NCBI GenBank assembly: GCA_964655065.1
Contig: CAZZLC010000030.1
Coordinates: forward strand, 19,420 to 83,419
Source of the DNA: DRPG01 sp964655065
GTDB lineage: Bacteria; Myxococcota_A; UBA796; GCA-2862545
DNA length: 64,000 bases
Direction of reading: 5' to 3'
Of this stretch, positions 52,433 through 60,686 are shown piece after piece. The translations under genes were made by a program, and so were the position numbers. Within the stretch, counting starts at the first letter, position 1. Each line of letters begins with the position of its first letter. Under the pieces are notes generated by a model that saw nothing but the letters and a program-made list of their open reading frames with translations, had not been told where the DNA came from and made no database searches.

Positions 52433-53498
52433 TTGCGCGCTTGTTGGCGTCTCGTGCGGCCCCTGCGGCCTGGCTCACCGTGGACGCCGGCGACGACGCC
52501 GCCGTGCTCCACGGTCAGGCGGTGAGCACCGACACCATGGTCGAGGGAACGCACTTCGACGAGCGGCTGTCCCCCGCCGACGTGGGGTTCAAGGCCATTG
52601 CCGTGTCGGTGTCCGACGTGGTGGCCATGGGGGCGATTCCGGAGTGGGCCCTCCTCGCACTGACGCTGCCCCGCGGCGTCGACCCGAGCGTCTTCGTCGA
52701 CGGCTTCGCCGAGGGCGTGCGAGTGGCGTGTGACCGCTTCGACGTGAGGCTCGTGGGCGGGGACGTCACCGGGGGTCGGGGACCCCGGGTCGTGACCTCG
52801 GTGGTCGCGGGTCCCTGCCCCTCACCGGTCACCCGNNNNNNNNNNNNNNNNNNNNNNNNNNNNNNNNNNNNNNNNNNNNNNNNNNNNNNNNNNNNNNNNN
52901 NNNNNNNNNNNNNNNNNNNNNNNNNNNNNNNNNNNGACCCCGGGTCGTGACCTCGGTGGTCGCGGGTCCCTGCCCCTCACCGGTCACCCGAGCCGGCGCC
53001 GAGCCGGGCGACGAGGTCTGGGTCACGGGCACCCCCGGCCTCGCCGGGGCGGGGTGGATGTGGGACGACCCGCCTCCGGCTGCGCTGGACGCGTTGCGAC
53101 GCCCCCACCCTCGTCTCGCCTTCGTCGACACGCTGGCCGGCTTCGCCACCGCGGCGATGGACCTCTCCGACGGCCTCGCGAGCGACCTTCCCCGTCTCGC
53201 CGCCGCCTCTGCGGTCGCCGTCTACGTGGCGCTCGAGAGGCTCCCCGTTGCCCCGGCCCTGGCCCGAGTCCCGGTTCGCGAGCTCCGGACCGCGCAGCTC
53301 ACGGGGGGAGAGGACTACGAGCTCCTGTTCACCGCTGCCCCGGCCGCCCACGACGAGCTGATCGCCCGAGCGAGGGCGGCGGGTGTGCCCCTGACCTGCA
53401 TTGGGTCCGTGTCGCAGGGTGGGGGCGTGTCCACCTCCGAGGGTCCGCTGCCCCAACCGGGCTTCGCCCACTTCGACCTGGGAGCGGCCCGCCCGTGA
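52429..53498 (+). CDS. thiL: Thiamine-monophosphate kinase, split by an assembly gap
   Basis: ThiL phosphorylates thiamine monophosphate to the active diphosphate. The left part has TVDAGDDAAVL, VEGTHFD, VGFKAIAVSVSDVVAMGA and LVGGDVTGG. The right part has AAMDLSDGLASDLPRLA and LTGGEDYELLFTA, all ThiL signatures. Between them lie 100 Ns flanked by the same 55 bp. Both flanks are in the same phase, so deleting the gap and one copy gives an unbroken 304-residue enzyme of near-normal length. GTG start; the N-terminus is a few residues short of typical. The stop overlaps the next gene (GTGA). Confidence 0.85.
52781..52835 (+). repeat. 55-bp direct copy, left of assembly gap
   Basis: Identical base for base to 52936-52990. 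Both copies abut the N run, the signature of contig ends sharing a k-mer-sized overlap that was scaffolded instead of merged. Not a biological duplication. Confidence 0.9.
52836..52935. other. Assembly gap (100 N)
   Basis: Exactly 100 Ns, a conventional placeholder length. Because the flanks overlap by 55 bp, the true gap is probably negative and nothing is missing from thiL. Confidence 0.97.
52936..52990 (+). repeat. 55-bp direct copy, right of assembly gap
   Basis: Second copy of 52781-52835. Collapsing the two keeps the thiL reading frame. Confidence 0.9.
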
Positions 53499-54790
53499 CG
53501 GTGATCGCAGCCATCCAGTCGGCGTCCGCGCTGACGCTGCTGCTCGTGGCCGTGGGGCTGCTCGCTGGCTCGTTCTTCTTCTCGGGCACCGAGACGTCCT
53601 TCTTCTCGCTGCAGAAGGTCGACCGCGACATCCTCGCTCGACTCGACGCGAGCGGCCGGCAGGTGGTCGCGCTGCTCTCCAAGCGGCAGGCCTTGATCCC
53701 GACCGTGCTGTTGGGCAACGAGACGATGAACGTCGCGCTGACCGCCACTTCGGCCGCGCTCATCCACCAGCTCACCCAAGGCAACGCCCTGGCTTCGTGG
53801 GCGGGCTTGCTCAACGTGCTCGTCCTGCCGCCCATCCTGGTCCTGGTCTCGGAGATCACGCCGAAGGTCCTCGCCCGACGCTACCGCCGACAGTGGGCAT
53901 CGGCCGTGGTGTGGCCGCTCACGGTCTTCTTCTGGCTCGTGACGCCGGTGCGGGTGCTCGTGTCGGGGTTGGTGGGGATCGTCGCCGGCGTGCTCGGAGC
54001 GGGCCGCGAGGATCCGCAGGGCGTTCAGCCCGAGGAGCTGTTGGTCTACGTCCACCACGGTGCAGAGTCCGGGGCCCTCGACCCCCGGGAGCGGGACATC
54101 ATCGAGGCGGTGTTCGAGTTCGACGAGCTCACGGTCGAGCGACTCATGACCCCGCGGCCCGACGTGTTCTCCCTGCCCCTCGACATGCCTTTCGAGGAGA
54201 TGCTCCGGCTGGTCGCGGAGAAGCCGCACAGTCGGATCCCCGTGGTCGGAGACACCGACGATGACATCGTCGGAATCATGCTCCTCAAGGACCTGCTCCG
54301 ATTCCGGATCGTCCCTCCGTCCGGACCTCGCCAGCTGCGCTCGTTGCTCCTCCAGCCGCACATCGTGCCCGCATCGAAGTCCGCCGACTCCATGCTCCAG
54401 GAGTTCCTGGCTCGGCGGTCGCACATGGCGATCGTGGTCGACGAGCACGGCACGTTCGTCGGCATCGTCACCTTGGACGATCTGCTCCTCGAGCTGCTCG
54501 GCGAAGACGACCAGACCGACGAGAGCGACATCCTCCGCCTGCGTCCCGATGCTCTGACCGTCAAGGCCTCGATCGACGTCGAGGACTTCGCCGACGAGAC
54601 GTCCATCGCGCTCCCCGAGGGGGACTACCACACGCTCGGGGGCTTCGTCTTCCACGAGCTCGGCCGGCTCCCTCGCAAGGGTGACGTGGTCGCGTTCGGA
54701 GACCATCGCTTCGTGGTGGCCAAGATGGAGGGGCGTCGCATCGCCGAGGTCGTCGTTCGCACCACCCGAGCCGACCAGGAAGCGGTGTGA
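53495..54790 (+). CDS. CNNM/CorC-family transporter (first of pair)
   Basis: A 431-residue HlyC/CorC-type protein, GTG start overlapping the thiL stop. The N-terminal DUF21/CNNM membrane domain (about 1-175, four helices; FFFSGTETSFFSL, LLGNETMNVALTA) is followed by paired CBS domains (about 200-330; VERLMTPRPDVFSL, VVDEHGTFVGIVTLDDLL) and a C-terminal CorC-HlyC domain (ALPEGDYHTLGGFVF). These proteins mediate Mg2+ or other divalent cation efflux or homeostasis. A second paralogue starts 10 bp downstream. Confidence 0.87.
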   Translation: MTVIAAIQSASALTLLLVAVGLLAGSFFFSGTETSFFSLQKVDRDILARLDASGRQVVALLSKRQALIPTVLLGNETMNVALTATSAALIHQLTQGNALASWAGLLNVLVLPPILVLVSEITPKVLARRYRRQWASAVVWPLTVFFWLVTPVRVLVSGLVGIVAGVLGAGREDPQGVQPEELLVYVHHGAESGALDPRERDIIEAVFEFDELTVERLMTPRPDVFSLPLDMPFEEMLRLVAEKPHSRIPVVGDTDDDIVGIMLLKDLLRFRIVPPSGPRQLRSLLLQPHIVPASKSADSMLQEFLARRSHMAIVVDEHGTFVGIVTLDDLLLELLGEDDQTDESDILRLRPDALTVKASIDVEDFADETSIALPEGDYHTLGGFVFHELGRLPRKGDVVAFGDHRFVVAKMEGRRIAEVVVRTTRADQEAV

Positions 54791-54800
54791 GGAGGACGGG

Positions 54801-56024
54801 TTGAGTCCCGAGCTCGGTTGGCCGCTGGTCGGCCTCTGCCTGCTCGCGCAGGGCTTCTTCTCTGGCTCGGAGATGGCGCTCGTGAGCGCGAATCGGGCCC
54901 TGCTGCAGAGCCGTGCCGACGATGGCGTGCCCGGGGCACGGCTCGCGCTCGAGATGCTCGAACACGACGACGCCCTCCTCGGAACTTGCCTCATCGGCAC
55001 CAACGTCTGCCTCGTGGCCGGGGTGACCGCGTTCGGCCTCACCATCGGCGGCGACGAGGTCGGTCACGACTGGATGCTGTCGCTGCTCTACATGCCGCTC
55101 GGGCTGCTCCTCGGGGAGGCGCTCCCCAAGCAGGTCTTCCGTCACTATGCCGACCGACTCGCGCCGGTGCTCGCCGGGCCCATCCGCTACGCCCAGCGGG
55201 CGCTCGTACCTGCGCTGTGGCTGATTCGCGGGTGGAGCAACAGCCTCTACCGGGTGCTCGCGCCTCCCGAGGAGGACGAGCTCCGCCGCGAGGACATCGT
55301 CCAGCTGCTCGACGGGGACGAGGGAGACATCGATCCCCACGAGCGGGTTCTCATCCAGCGACTCCTCGCCATGAACGAGACCACGGTCGAGGCCTGCATG
55401 ACCCCTCTGGTCGACGTTCGCGCCCTCCCCGAGACGGCGAGCGTCGGAGACGGCGTGAAGATCGTTCTCCAGGACGGGTTCTCGCGCATCCCCGTGTACC
55501 GCGACCGCGTCGACAACATCGTGGGTCAGATCGAGCACCGCGATCTGCTGTTCCACACGGCCCAGGACGAGGCGGTCCTGCCGCTGGTCCGGCCCGTGCC
55601 GTTCGTGCCCGAGTCGAAGCGCGTCGACGAGCTGCTCCGGGAGATGCGAGGGGAGAGCAACCACCTCGCGGTCGTCGTGGACGAGTACGGCGGCTCGGTG
55701 GGGATCGTCACCCTCGAGGACCTCCTCGAGGAGATCCTCGGCGACATCGAGGACGAACGCGACCAGCGCGTTCCCGGCGTCCGTCGGCTCGGGGAGCGCG
55801 AGTGGCGGGTTCCCGCCCGCACCCACATCGACGAGCTCGCCGACGCCCTGGACCGCCCGCTACCCGAAGGCGACTACGAGACCGTGGCAGGACTGGTCCT
55901 CAAGATCGCGGGCCGCATTCCCGAGGTCGGCGAGGTGATCCGGCTCGGCCGGCTCGCGTTCCACGTCGAGGCCTCGTCGGAGCGAGCGATCCAGCTGGTT
56001 CGTGTCGTCGTCCACCCCGACTGA
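54801..56024 (+). CDS. CNNM/CorC-family transporter (second of pair)
   Basis: A 407-residue paralogue of the preceding gene. TTG start with GGAGG 5 nt upstream, 10 bp after the previous stop. Domains are DUF21 membrane region (FFSGSEMALVSANRALL), CBS pair (VEACMTPLVDVRAL; VVDEYGGSVGIVTLEDLLEE) and CorC-HlyC domain (PLPEGDYETVAGLVL). The two differ substantially outside core motifs, so a heteromeric transporter or different specificities are possible. The 161-residue gene on the other strand ends 1 bp away. Confidence 0.86.
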   Translation: MSPELGWPLVGLCLLAQGFFSGSEMALVSANRALLQSRADDGVPGARLALEMLEHDDALLGTCLIGTNVCLVAGVTAFGLTIGGDEVGHDWMLSLLYMPLGLLLGEALPKQVFRHYADRLAPVLAGPIRYAQRALVPALWLIRGWSNSLYRVLAPPEEDELRREDIVQLLDGDEGDIDPHERVLIQRLLAMNETTVEACMTPLVDVRALPETASVGDGVKIVLQDGFSRIPVYRDRVDNIVGQIEHRDLLFHTAQDEAVLPLVRPVPFVPESKRVDELLREMRGESNHLAVVVDEYGGSVGIVTLEDLLEEILGDIEDERDQRVPGVRRLGEREWRVPARTHIDELADALDRPLPEGDYETVAGLVLKIAGRIPEVGEVIRLGRLAFHVEASSERAIQLVRVVVHPD

Positions 56025-56025
56025 G

Positions 56026-56511
56026 CTACAGCCGCCGCGACGGGTTCTCCTCGTCGTCGGTCGGTTCGGCGTCGCCTTCGTCGGGTCTCGGGAGCCCGAG
56101 CCCGGTGACGAGGAGCTCCTCCAGGCCCTGGTCGAAGAGGGGGACCCGGAGCTCGCGGAAGCGTCGCTTGTGGTGGTGAACCCAGCGTTGGCCCAGCTCG
56201 GCCTCTCGGTAGAGGCGGTGCTCGTCGTCACCCGTGCCCTCGAACTCGACCAGGACGTCGCCGACCCCCTCCGGGGCAAAGTGGAGGTACCGTTCGCGAT
56301 ACCGGAGCGTCAGGCCTTGCTTGGTGCGCTGGACCGTGAGCACCCCGATCTCGCTGGCCAGGGACTCGAGCTCGGCGAAGAGCTCCGCCCGGGCGAGCCT
56401 CGCCTGGCGCTCGACCTCTGCCGCCGAGCGTTGACGCTGCTCCTTGGCATCCTCGGCCTGCTCGACCGCGCGCTTGAACCGCGAACCGAGGCGGGATCGA
56501 CGCTCACCCAT
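56026..56511 (-). CDS. Hypothetical coiled-coil protein
   Basis: A 161-residue protein starting MGERRSRLGSRFKRAVEQ. The first 60 residues are a charged, Gln/Glu/Arg-rich coiled coil. Then comes a small alpha/beta domain (EIGVLTVQRTKQGLTLRYRE, YLHFAPEGVGDVLVEF) and an acidic tail. No family recognised. GGAG lies upstream of this ATG; an open frame further upstream reads like shadow sequence. Divergent from the Hsp70 gene. Confidence 0.65.
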   Translation of the reverse strand: MGERRSRLGSRFKRAVEQAEDAKEQRQRSAAEVERQARLARAELFAELESLASEIGVLTVQRTKQGLTLRYRERYLHFAPEGVGDVLVEFEGTGDDEHRLYREAELGQRWVHHHKRRFRELRVPLFDQGLEELLVTGLGLPRPDEGDAEPTDDEENPSRRL

Positions 56512-56591
56512 GGTACTCGCTCCACGCTCACACGTAACCGTCGTGTCCAACCGGTCTCGGGCGACCGCCCCGCGATGGGCAGGGGCTCGCG

Positions 56592-56621
56592 TTGACCGAC
56601 GAATTCGTACTGTGCTATGCC
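56592..56621 (+). promoter_or_regulatory. Promoter of the Hsp70-like gene
   Basis: TTGACC (56592-56597), an 18-bp spacer and TATGCC (56616-56621) face the Hsp70 gene, whose ATG is 60 bp on. The spacer is AT-rich relative to surroundings. No CIRCE-type inverted repeat was seen, so HrcA control is not indicated. Confidence 0.45.
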
Positions 56622-56681
56622 CCCTCACACTACAGTCGGGCTGTGCACGGTCCGATCCGAAGTGCCAAACCCGGAAGGCGC

Positions 56682-58469
56682 ATGAGCAAGGCGATCGGCA
56701 TCGATCTCGGGACGACCAACTCGTGCTGTGCCTACGTCCAGAACGGCAAGCCGCAGGTGGTCACGTACCGTGACGGGTCGCGAACCATCCCCTCGGTCTT
56801 CGCCATCGACAAGAACGGTAATCGGCTCGTCGGCAAGGATGCGAAGACCCAGGCCTCCGACAACCCCGATCAAACCATCGCCGCCAGCAAGCGCCTCATC
56901 GGCCGCTCCTTCGGCTCCGACGCCATCGACAAGATGCAGCAGGTCTTCACCTACGAGCTGGTCGAGGGCGAGTCGACCGAGGTGTTGGTCAAGGTCGCCG
57001 ACAAGGTCTTCACGCTGGAGCAGATCTCGGCCGCGATCCTCCGCCGCATCAAGGAGTCAGCCGAAGACGCGCTGAACACCGAAGTCGAAGAAGCGGTCAT
57101 CACGGTTCCCGCCTACTTCAACGACCGCCAGCGCCAGGCGGTGCGCCTCGCGGGCAAGCTCGCCGGGCTCAAGGTGCTCCGGGTGCTCAACGAGCCCACC
57201 GCCGCGGCCCTCGCCTACGGGCTCGGCAAGACGCTCAACCAGCGCGTCGCCATCTACGATCTCGGCGGCGGCACCTTCGACATCTCGATCATCGACATCA
57301 AGGACAAGATCTTCGAGGTCATCGCCACCGGCGGCGACACCTTCCTTGGCGGCGTCGACTTCGACGATCGGCTCATGCAGTACGTCTTGCAGACGTTCGT
57401 CAACGAGACCGACATCGACGTGTCCTACGACCGCTCGGCGGTCACGCGCATCCGCGACGCCTCGGAGATGGCAAAGATCCGGCTCTCCGACGTCGAGGAG
57501 ACGGACATCGTCCTCGACCACATCTGCGACGACGATGACGGGAACCCTGTCGATCTCCGGATCAACGTCACTCGCGAGAAGCTCGAGGAGCTCACCGAAG
57601 ACCTGATCGACCGCTCCATCGCGACGTGCGAGCGAATCCTCCAGGAGGCCCGTACCACCAATCAGGACATCGACGAGATGCTCCTCGTCGGCGGCCAGTC
57701 GCGTATGCCGCTCGTGCGCAACAAGCTCGGCGCCTTCGTCGGCCGCGAGCCCTCCGACAAGGTCGACCCCGACGAGGCCGTTGCGATCGGGGCGGCGATC
57801 ATGGCCCACAGCCTGTCGTCCAAGGCGGGCCCGCAGGACATGACGCTCCTCGACGTTCTGCCCATGGCCATCGGAATCAACAAGACCGACGGCACCATGC
57901 ACGTTCTGTTCGCCAAGAACCAGCCGCTGCCGGACTACAAGACGCGGAAGCTCACCACGAGCAAGGACAACCAGCGCTCGATCATGCTCCGCATCTACCA
58001 AGGCGAATCCAAGCTCGTGGCGGAGAACGAGCTCCTCGGGACCTTCGTGTTCAGCGGGCTCCGAGAGGCGCCCAAGGGCGAGGTCAAGATCGAGGTGACC
58101 TTCCACATCGACAGCGAGGGCATCCTCAACCTGACCGCTCGCGACATCGAGACCGGGCAGCTCGTCGAGTCCCGCCTCAAGCTCGGCAAGGAGGAAGGCC
58201 GCAGCTCGTCCGCCTCGAAGCCGGCCAACCCCCGATCCAAGCCTCGCCCCGAGGCCGAGCCGGAGGCTACCCCGCCGCCGGCACTCGACATGCCCAAGCC
58301 CTCGTCACAGGTCGTCACCCCCGTGCAGGCTCCCGAGCCGGCGAGTCCGAACATCTCCATGCAGGAGACTCCGCTGTCGCAGGGGTTGGCCGACGATTCG
58401 CCGATGCAGTCCGTGGAGCCGAAGGGGTTCATCGCCTGGCTCCTGTCGCTGTTCGGCATCCGCGTCTGA
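56682..58469 (+). CDS. Hsp70 (DnaK-like) with lid replaced by a proline-rich hydrophobic tail
   Basis: A 595-residue Hsp70. The ATPase domain is canonical (IGIDLGTTNSC, VPAYFNDRQRQ, LNEPTAAALAYG, YDLGGGTFDIS, LVGGQSRMP). The beta substrate-binding domain follows (about 390-500, ending TARDIETGQLVESRLKLG). The helical lid of DnaK is absent. Instead there is a ~75-residue Pro/Ser/Glu linker and a terminal hydrophobic segment, GFIAWLLSLFGIRV (582-595), which could insert in or lie on the membrane. GGAAGG precedes the ATG. No grpE is adjacent; a DnaJ is 5 kb upstream. It is probably a specialised Hsp70. Confidence 0.9.
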   Translation: MSKAIGIDLGTTNSCCAYVQNGKPQVVTYRDGSRTIPSVFAIDKNGNRLVGKDAKTQASDNPDQTIAASKRLIGRSFGSDAIDKMQQVFTYELVEGESTEVLVKVADKVFTLEQISAAILRRIKESAEDALNTEVEEAVITVPAYFNDRQRQAVRLAGKLAGLKVLRVLNEPTAAALAYGLGKTLNQRVAIYDLGGGTFDISIIDIKDKIFEVIATGGDTFLGGVDFDDRLMQYVLQTFVNETDIDVSYDRSAVTRIRDASEMAKIRLSDVEETDIVLDHICDDDDGNPVDLRINVTREKLEELTEDLIDRSIATCERILQEARTTNQDIDEMLLVGGQSRMPLVRNKLGAFVGREPSDKVDPDEAVAIGAAIMAHSLSSKAGPQDMTLLDVLPMAIGINKTDGTMHVLFAKNQPLPDYKTRKLTTSKDNQRSIMLRIYQGESKLVAENELLGTFVFSGLREAPKGEVKIEVTFHIDSEGILNLTARDIETGQLVESRLKLGKEEGRSSSASKPANPRSKPRPEAEPEATPPPALDMPKPSSQVVTPVQAPEPASPNISMQETPLSQGLADDSPMQSVEPKGFIAWLLSLFGIRV

Positions 58470-58476
58470 ACGACAC

Positions 58477-59265
58477 GTGGACCGCATCGTCGTCGTACTC
58501 GTCGAGCCACAGTACCCGGGCAACGTGGGCGCCACGGCCCGGGCGATGAAGAACTTCGGACTCTCCCGGCTCGTCATCGTGGCGCCGCCGGCGCACGATC
58601 CCGAGCGCGCCCGGTGGATGGCCCCTGGCTGCGCGGAGATCCTGGAGAATATGCGAATCGTGGCGACGCTCGACGATGCGTTGCAGGGCGTTCATCGCGC
58701 CTTCGGCACGACGGCCCGGCACCGGCGGGATGGCCAGCCGGTGATGGAGCCCGGAGAGCTGGCCGAGACCATCCACGACGACGCCGACCGCATGCACGCG
58801 ATTCTGTTCGGGCGCGAGGACTTCGGGCTCGACAACGAGGCGACCCGACGCTGCGAGTCGCTGGTACGCATCCCGACCACGGAGCACGCGAGCCTCAACC
58901 TCGCCCAGGCCGCCGTGATCGTCAGCTACGCCCTGTTCGAGGAGGGGCGGCGGCGCGGGGCGGCCGCCTCGGGCCGCACGCTGGGGGGCACTCGCCCCAC
59001 CACCACCGCCCGCGCCGAGCGCCCGGCCCCCCGCGACCGGCTCGCCGACCTCTCGGTGGTCCGACCGGCAGCGACCGAGATCGTCGAGCTGCTCGGGCGC
59101 GTCGGCTACCTCCGCGGAACGCCCGCCCACAAGGTGCAGCTCACCGCCGAGCAGGCTCTCGTGCGTGGCCAGCTCTCGGTCCGTCACGTCGAGGCCCTGC
59201 GCGGTATGGTCCACCGCGTCGAGTGGGCGCTCGACCATCCCGATGCGATGTCGGACGACGACTGA
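58477..59265 (+). CDS. trmJ: tRNA/rRNA 2'-O-methyltransferase, TrmJ type
   Basis: A 262-residue SPOUT methyltransferase. The N-terminus VVLVEPQYPGNVGATARAMKNFG and the knot motifs FGREDFGLDN and HASLNLAQAAVIVSYALFE are those of TrmJ/LasT enzymes that 2'-O-methylate position 32 of tRNAs. A basic linker and a C-terminal helical dimerisation domain (RPAATEIVELLGRVGYL) complete it. GTG start 7 bp after the Hsp70 gene with a weak ribosome binding site, so coupling is likely. Confidence 0.87.
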   Translation: MDRIVVVLVEPQYPGNVGATARAMKNFGLSRLVIVAPPAHDPERARWMAPGCAEILENMRIVATLDDALQGVHRAFGTTARHRRDGQPVMEPGELAETIHDDADRMHAILFGREDFGLDNEATRRCESLVRIPTTEHASLNLAQAAVIVSYALFEEGRRRGAAASGRTLGGTRPTTTARAERPAPRDRLADLSVVRPAATEIVELLGRVGYLRGTPAHKVQLTAEQALVRGQLSVRHVEALRGMVHRVEWALDHPDAMSDDD

Positions 59266-59316
59266 GCCTGGCGCGCTTCCTGCACCGCCCGGTCGCGCCC
59301 CCTGAAAGGAGTCCTC

Positions 59317-60642
59317 GTGGAAAAGCTCGTGATCGCCGGCGGACAGCCCCTACACGGCACCATCCGTGCCTCGGGCGCCAAGAACGCCGCCCTGCCGATC
59401 CTCATCGCGACCCTGCTCGCTCCGGGCGAGCACCGGCTCGCGAACGTGCCCGAGCTCGCCGACACCTCGTCGACGCTGTCGCTGCTCGGGCGGATCGGCT
59501 GTCCGAGCCTCGTGCAGGGCGGAATCCGTATCGACACGAGCCGCATCGCCTTCAAGGAGGCGCCCTACGACGTGGTTCGCAAGATGCGCGCCTCGGTGCT
59601 GGTGCTCGGCCCACTCCTCGCCAGGTGCGGCGAGGCGAAGGTGTCGATGCCCGGCGGATGTGCGATCGGCACCCGCCCCATCGACCAGCACCTGAAGGGG
59701 CTCGAGGCGCTGGGCTGCCGGTTCGAGCTCTCGGGTGGCTACATCCACGGCCACGCCGACGACCTCCGCGGCGCCGACATCCACCTCGACATGCCCACGG
59801 TGACGGGAACCGAGAACATCCTCATGGCCGCGGTCCTCGCCTCGGGGACCTCCACCATCCACAACGCCGCCCGCGAGCCCGAAGTCGTGGACCTCGTGAA
59901 GTTCCTGCGTGCGCTCGGAGCGAAGATCGAGGGCGAGGGGACGAGCACCCTGGTGGTGGAGGGGGTGCCCCGACTGTGGCCCGCTTCCCGACCCCACGCC
60001 ATCGTGAGCGACCGCATCGAGGCGGGCACCTACCTGTGCGCGGCGGCCATCGCGGGAGGCGACGTCGAGGTCGTCTGCGAGCCGGAGCTCCTCACGGCCA
60101 CCCTCGACATGCTGCGCGCGGCGGGGTGTACCCTCGACGTGGGCGAGGACCGGGTCCGACTGCGTCGCGACACGCCGCTTGCCGCGTTCTCGGCCCAGAC
60201 CCAGCCCTACCCCGGCCTCCCCACCGACATGCAGGCCCAGCTGATGGCCGTGTCCACCCTCGCCGAGGGCGAGTCGACGATCGAGGAGACCATCTTCGAG
60301 AACCGGTTCATGCACGCCGCCGAGCTCGTCAGACTCGGCGCCGACGTCACCCACACCGGGCGCCACGCGACCATTCGCGGGGTGCCCTCGCTCGAAGGTG
60401 CCGCAGTGATGGCGTCGGACCTGCGGGCATCCGCCGCGCTGGTGCTGGCCGGGCTGGCGGCGGGGGGCCTCACCGAGGTGCTCCGGATCTACCACCTCGA
60501 CCGTGGCTACCAAGACCTCGTCGGCAAGCTGCGCGGGGTCGGCGCTCGCATCGTTCGGGTTTCCGACGCGATGACCGACCGCGACGCGATGGCGAGCGAG
60601 CTCGACCGAGCCGACCAGGCCGACCAGATGGCGACCACCTGA
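59317..60642 (+). CDS. murA: UDP-N-acetylglucosamine 1-carboxyvinyltransferase
   Basis: A 441-residue enzyme transferring enolpyruvate from PEP to UDP-GlcNAc, the first committed step of peptidoglycan synthesis. The N-terminal GAKNAALPIL binds substrate. Cys115 in MPGGCAIGTRP is the catalytic and fosfomycin-sensitive residue, at the same number as in E. coli. PYPGLPTDMQAQ and MASDLRASAALVLAGL close the site. AAAGGAG lies 6 nt before the GTG start. The C-terminal ~20 residues are an Asp/Ala-rich tail. Confidence 0.96.
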   Translation: MEKLVIAGGQPLHGTIRASGAKNAALPILIATLLAPGEHRLANVPELADTSSTLSLLGRIGCPSLVQGGIRIDTSRIAFKEAPYDVVRKMRASVLVLGPLLARCGEAKVSMPGGCAIGTRPIDQHLKGLEALGCRFELSGGYIHGHADDLRGADIHLDMPTVTGTENILMAAVLASGTSTIHNAAREPEVVDLVKFLRALGAKIEGEGTSTLVVEGVPRLWPASRPHAIVSDRIEAGTYLCAAAIAGGDVEVVCEPELLTATLDMLRAAGCTLDVGEDRVRLRRDTPLAAFSAQTQPYPGLPTDMQAQLMAVSTLAEGESTIEETIFENRFMHAAELVRLGADVTHTGRHATIRGVPSLEGAAVMASDLRASAALVLAGLAAGGLTEVLRIYHLDRGYQDLVGKLRGVGARIVRVSDAMTDRDAMASELDRADQADQMATT

Positions 60643-60686
60643 CGCGGACAGTTGCCGACCGGGGTGGGGGTTAAGGCTCCCGAGCC

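Noticed and set aside
52781..52990. A true tandem duplication in thiL.
   Set aside because: The identical copies abut a 100-N run and collapse to an intact gene, so an assembly artefact explains them.
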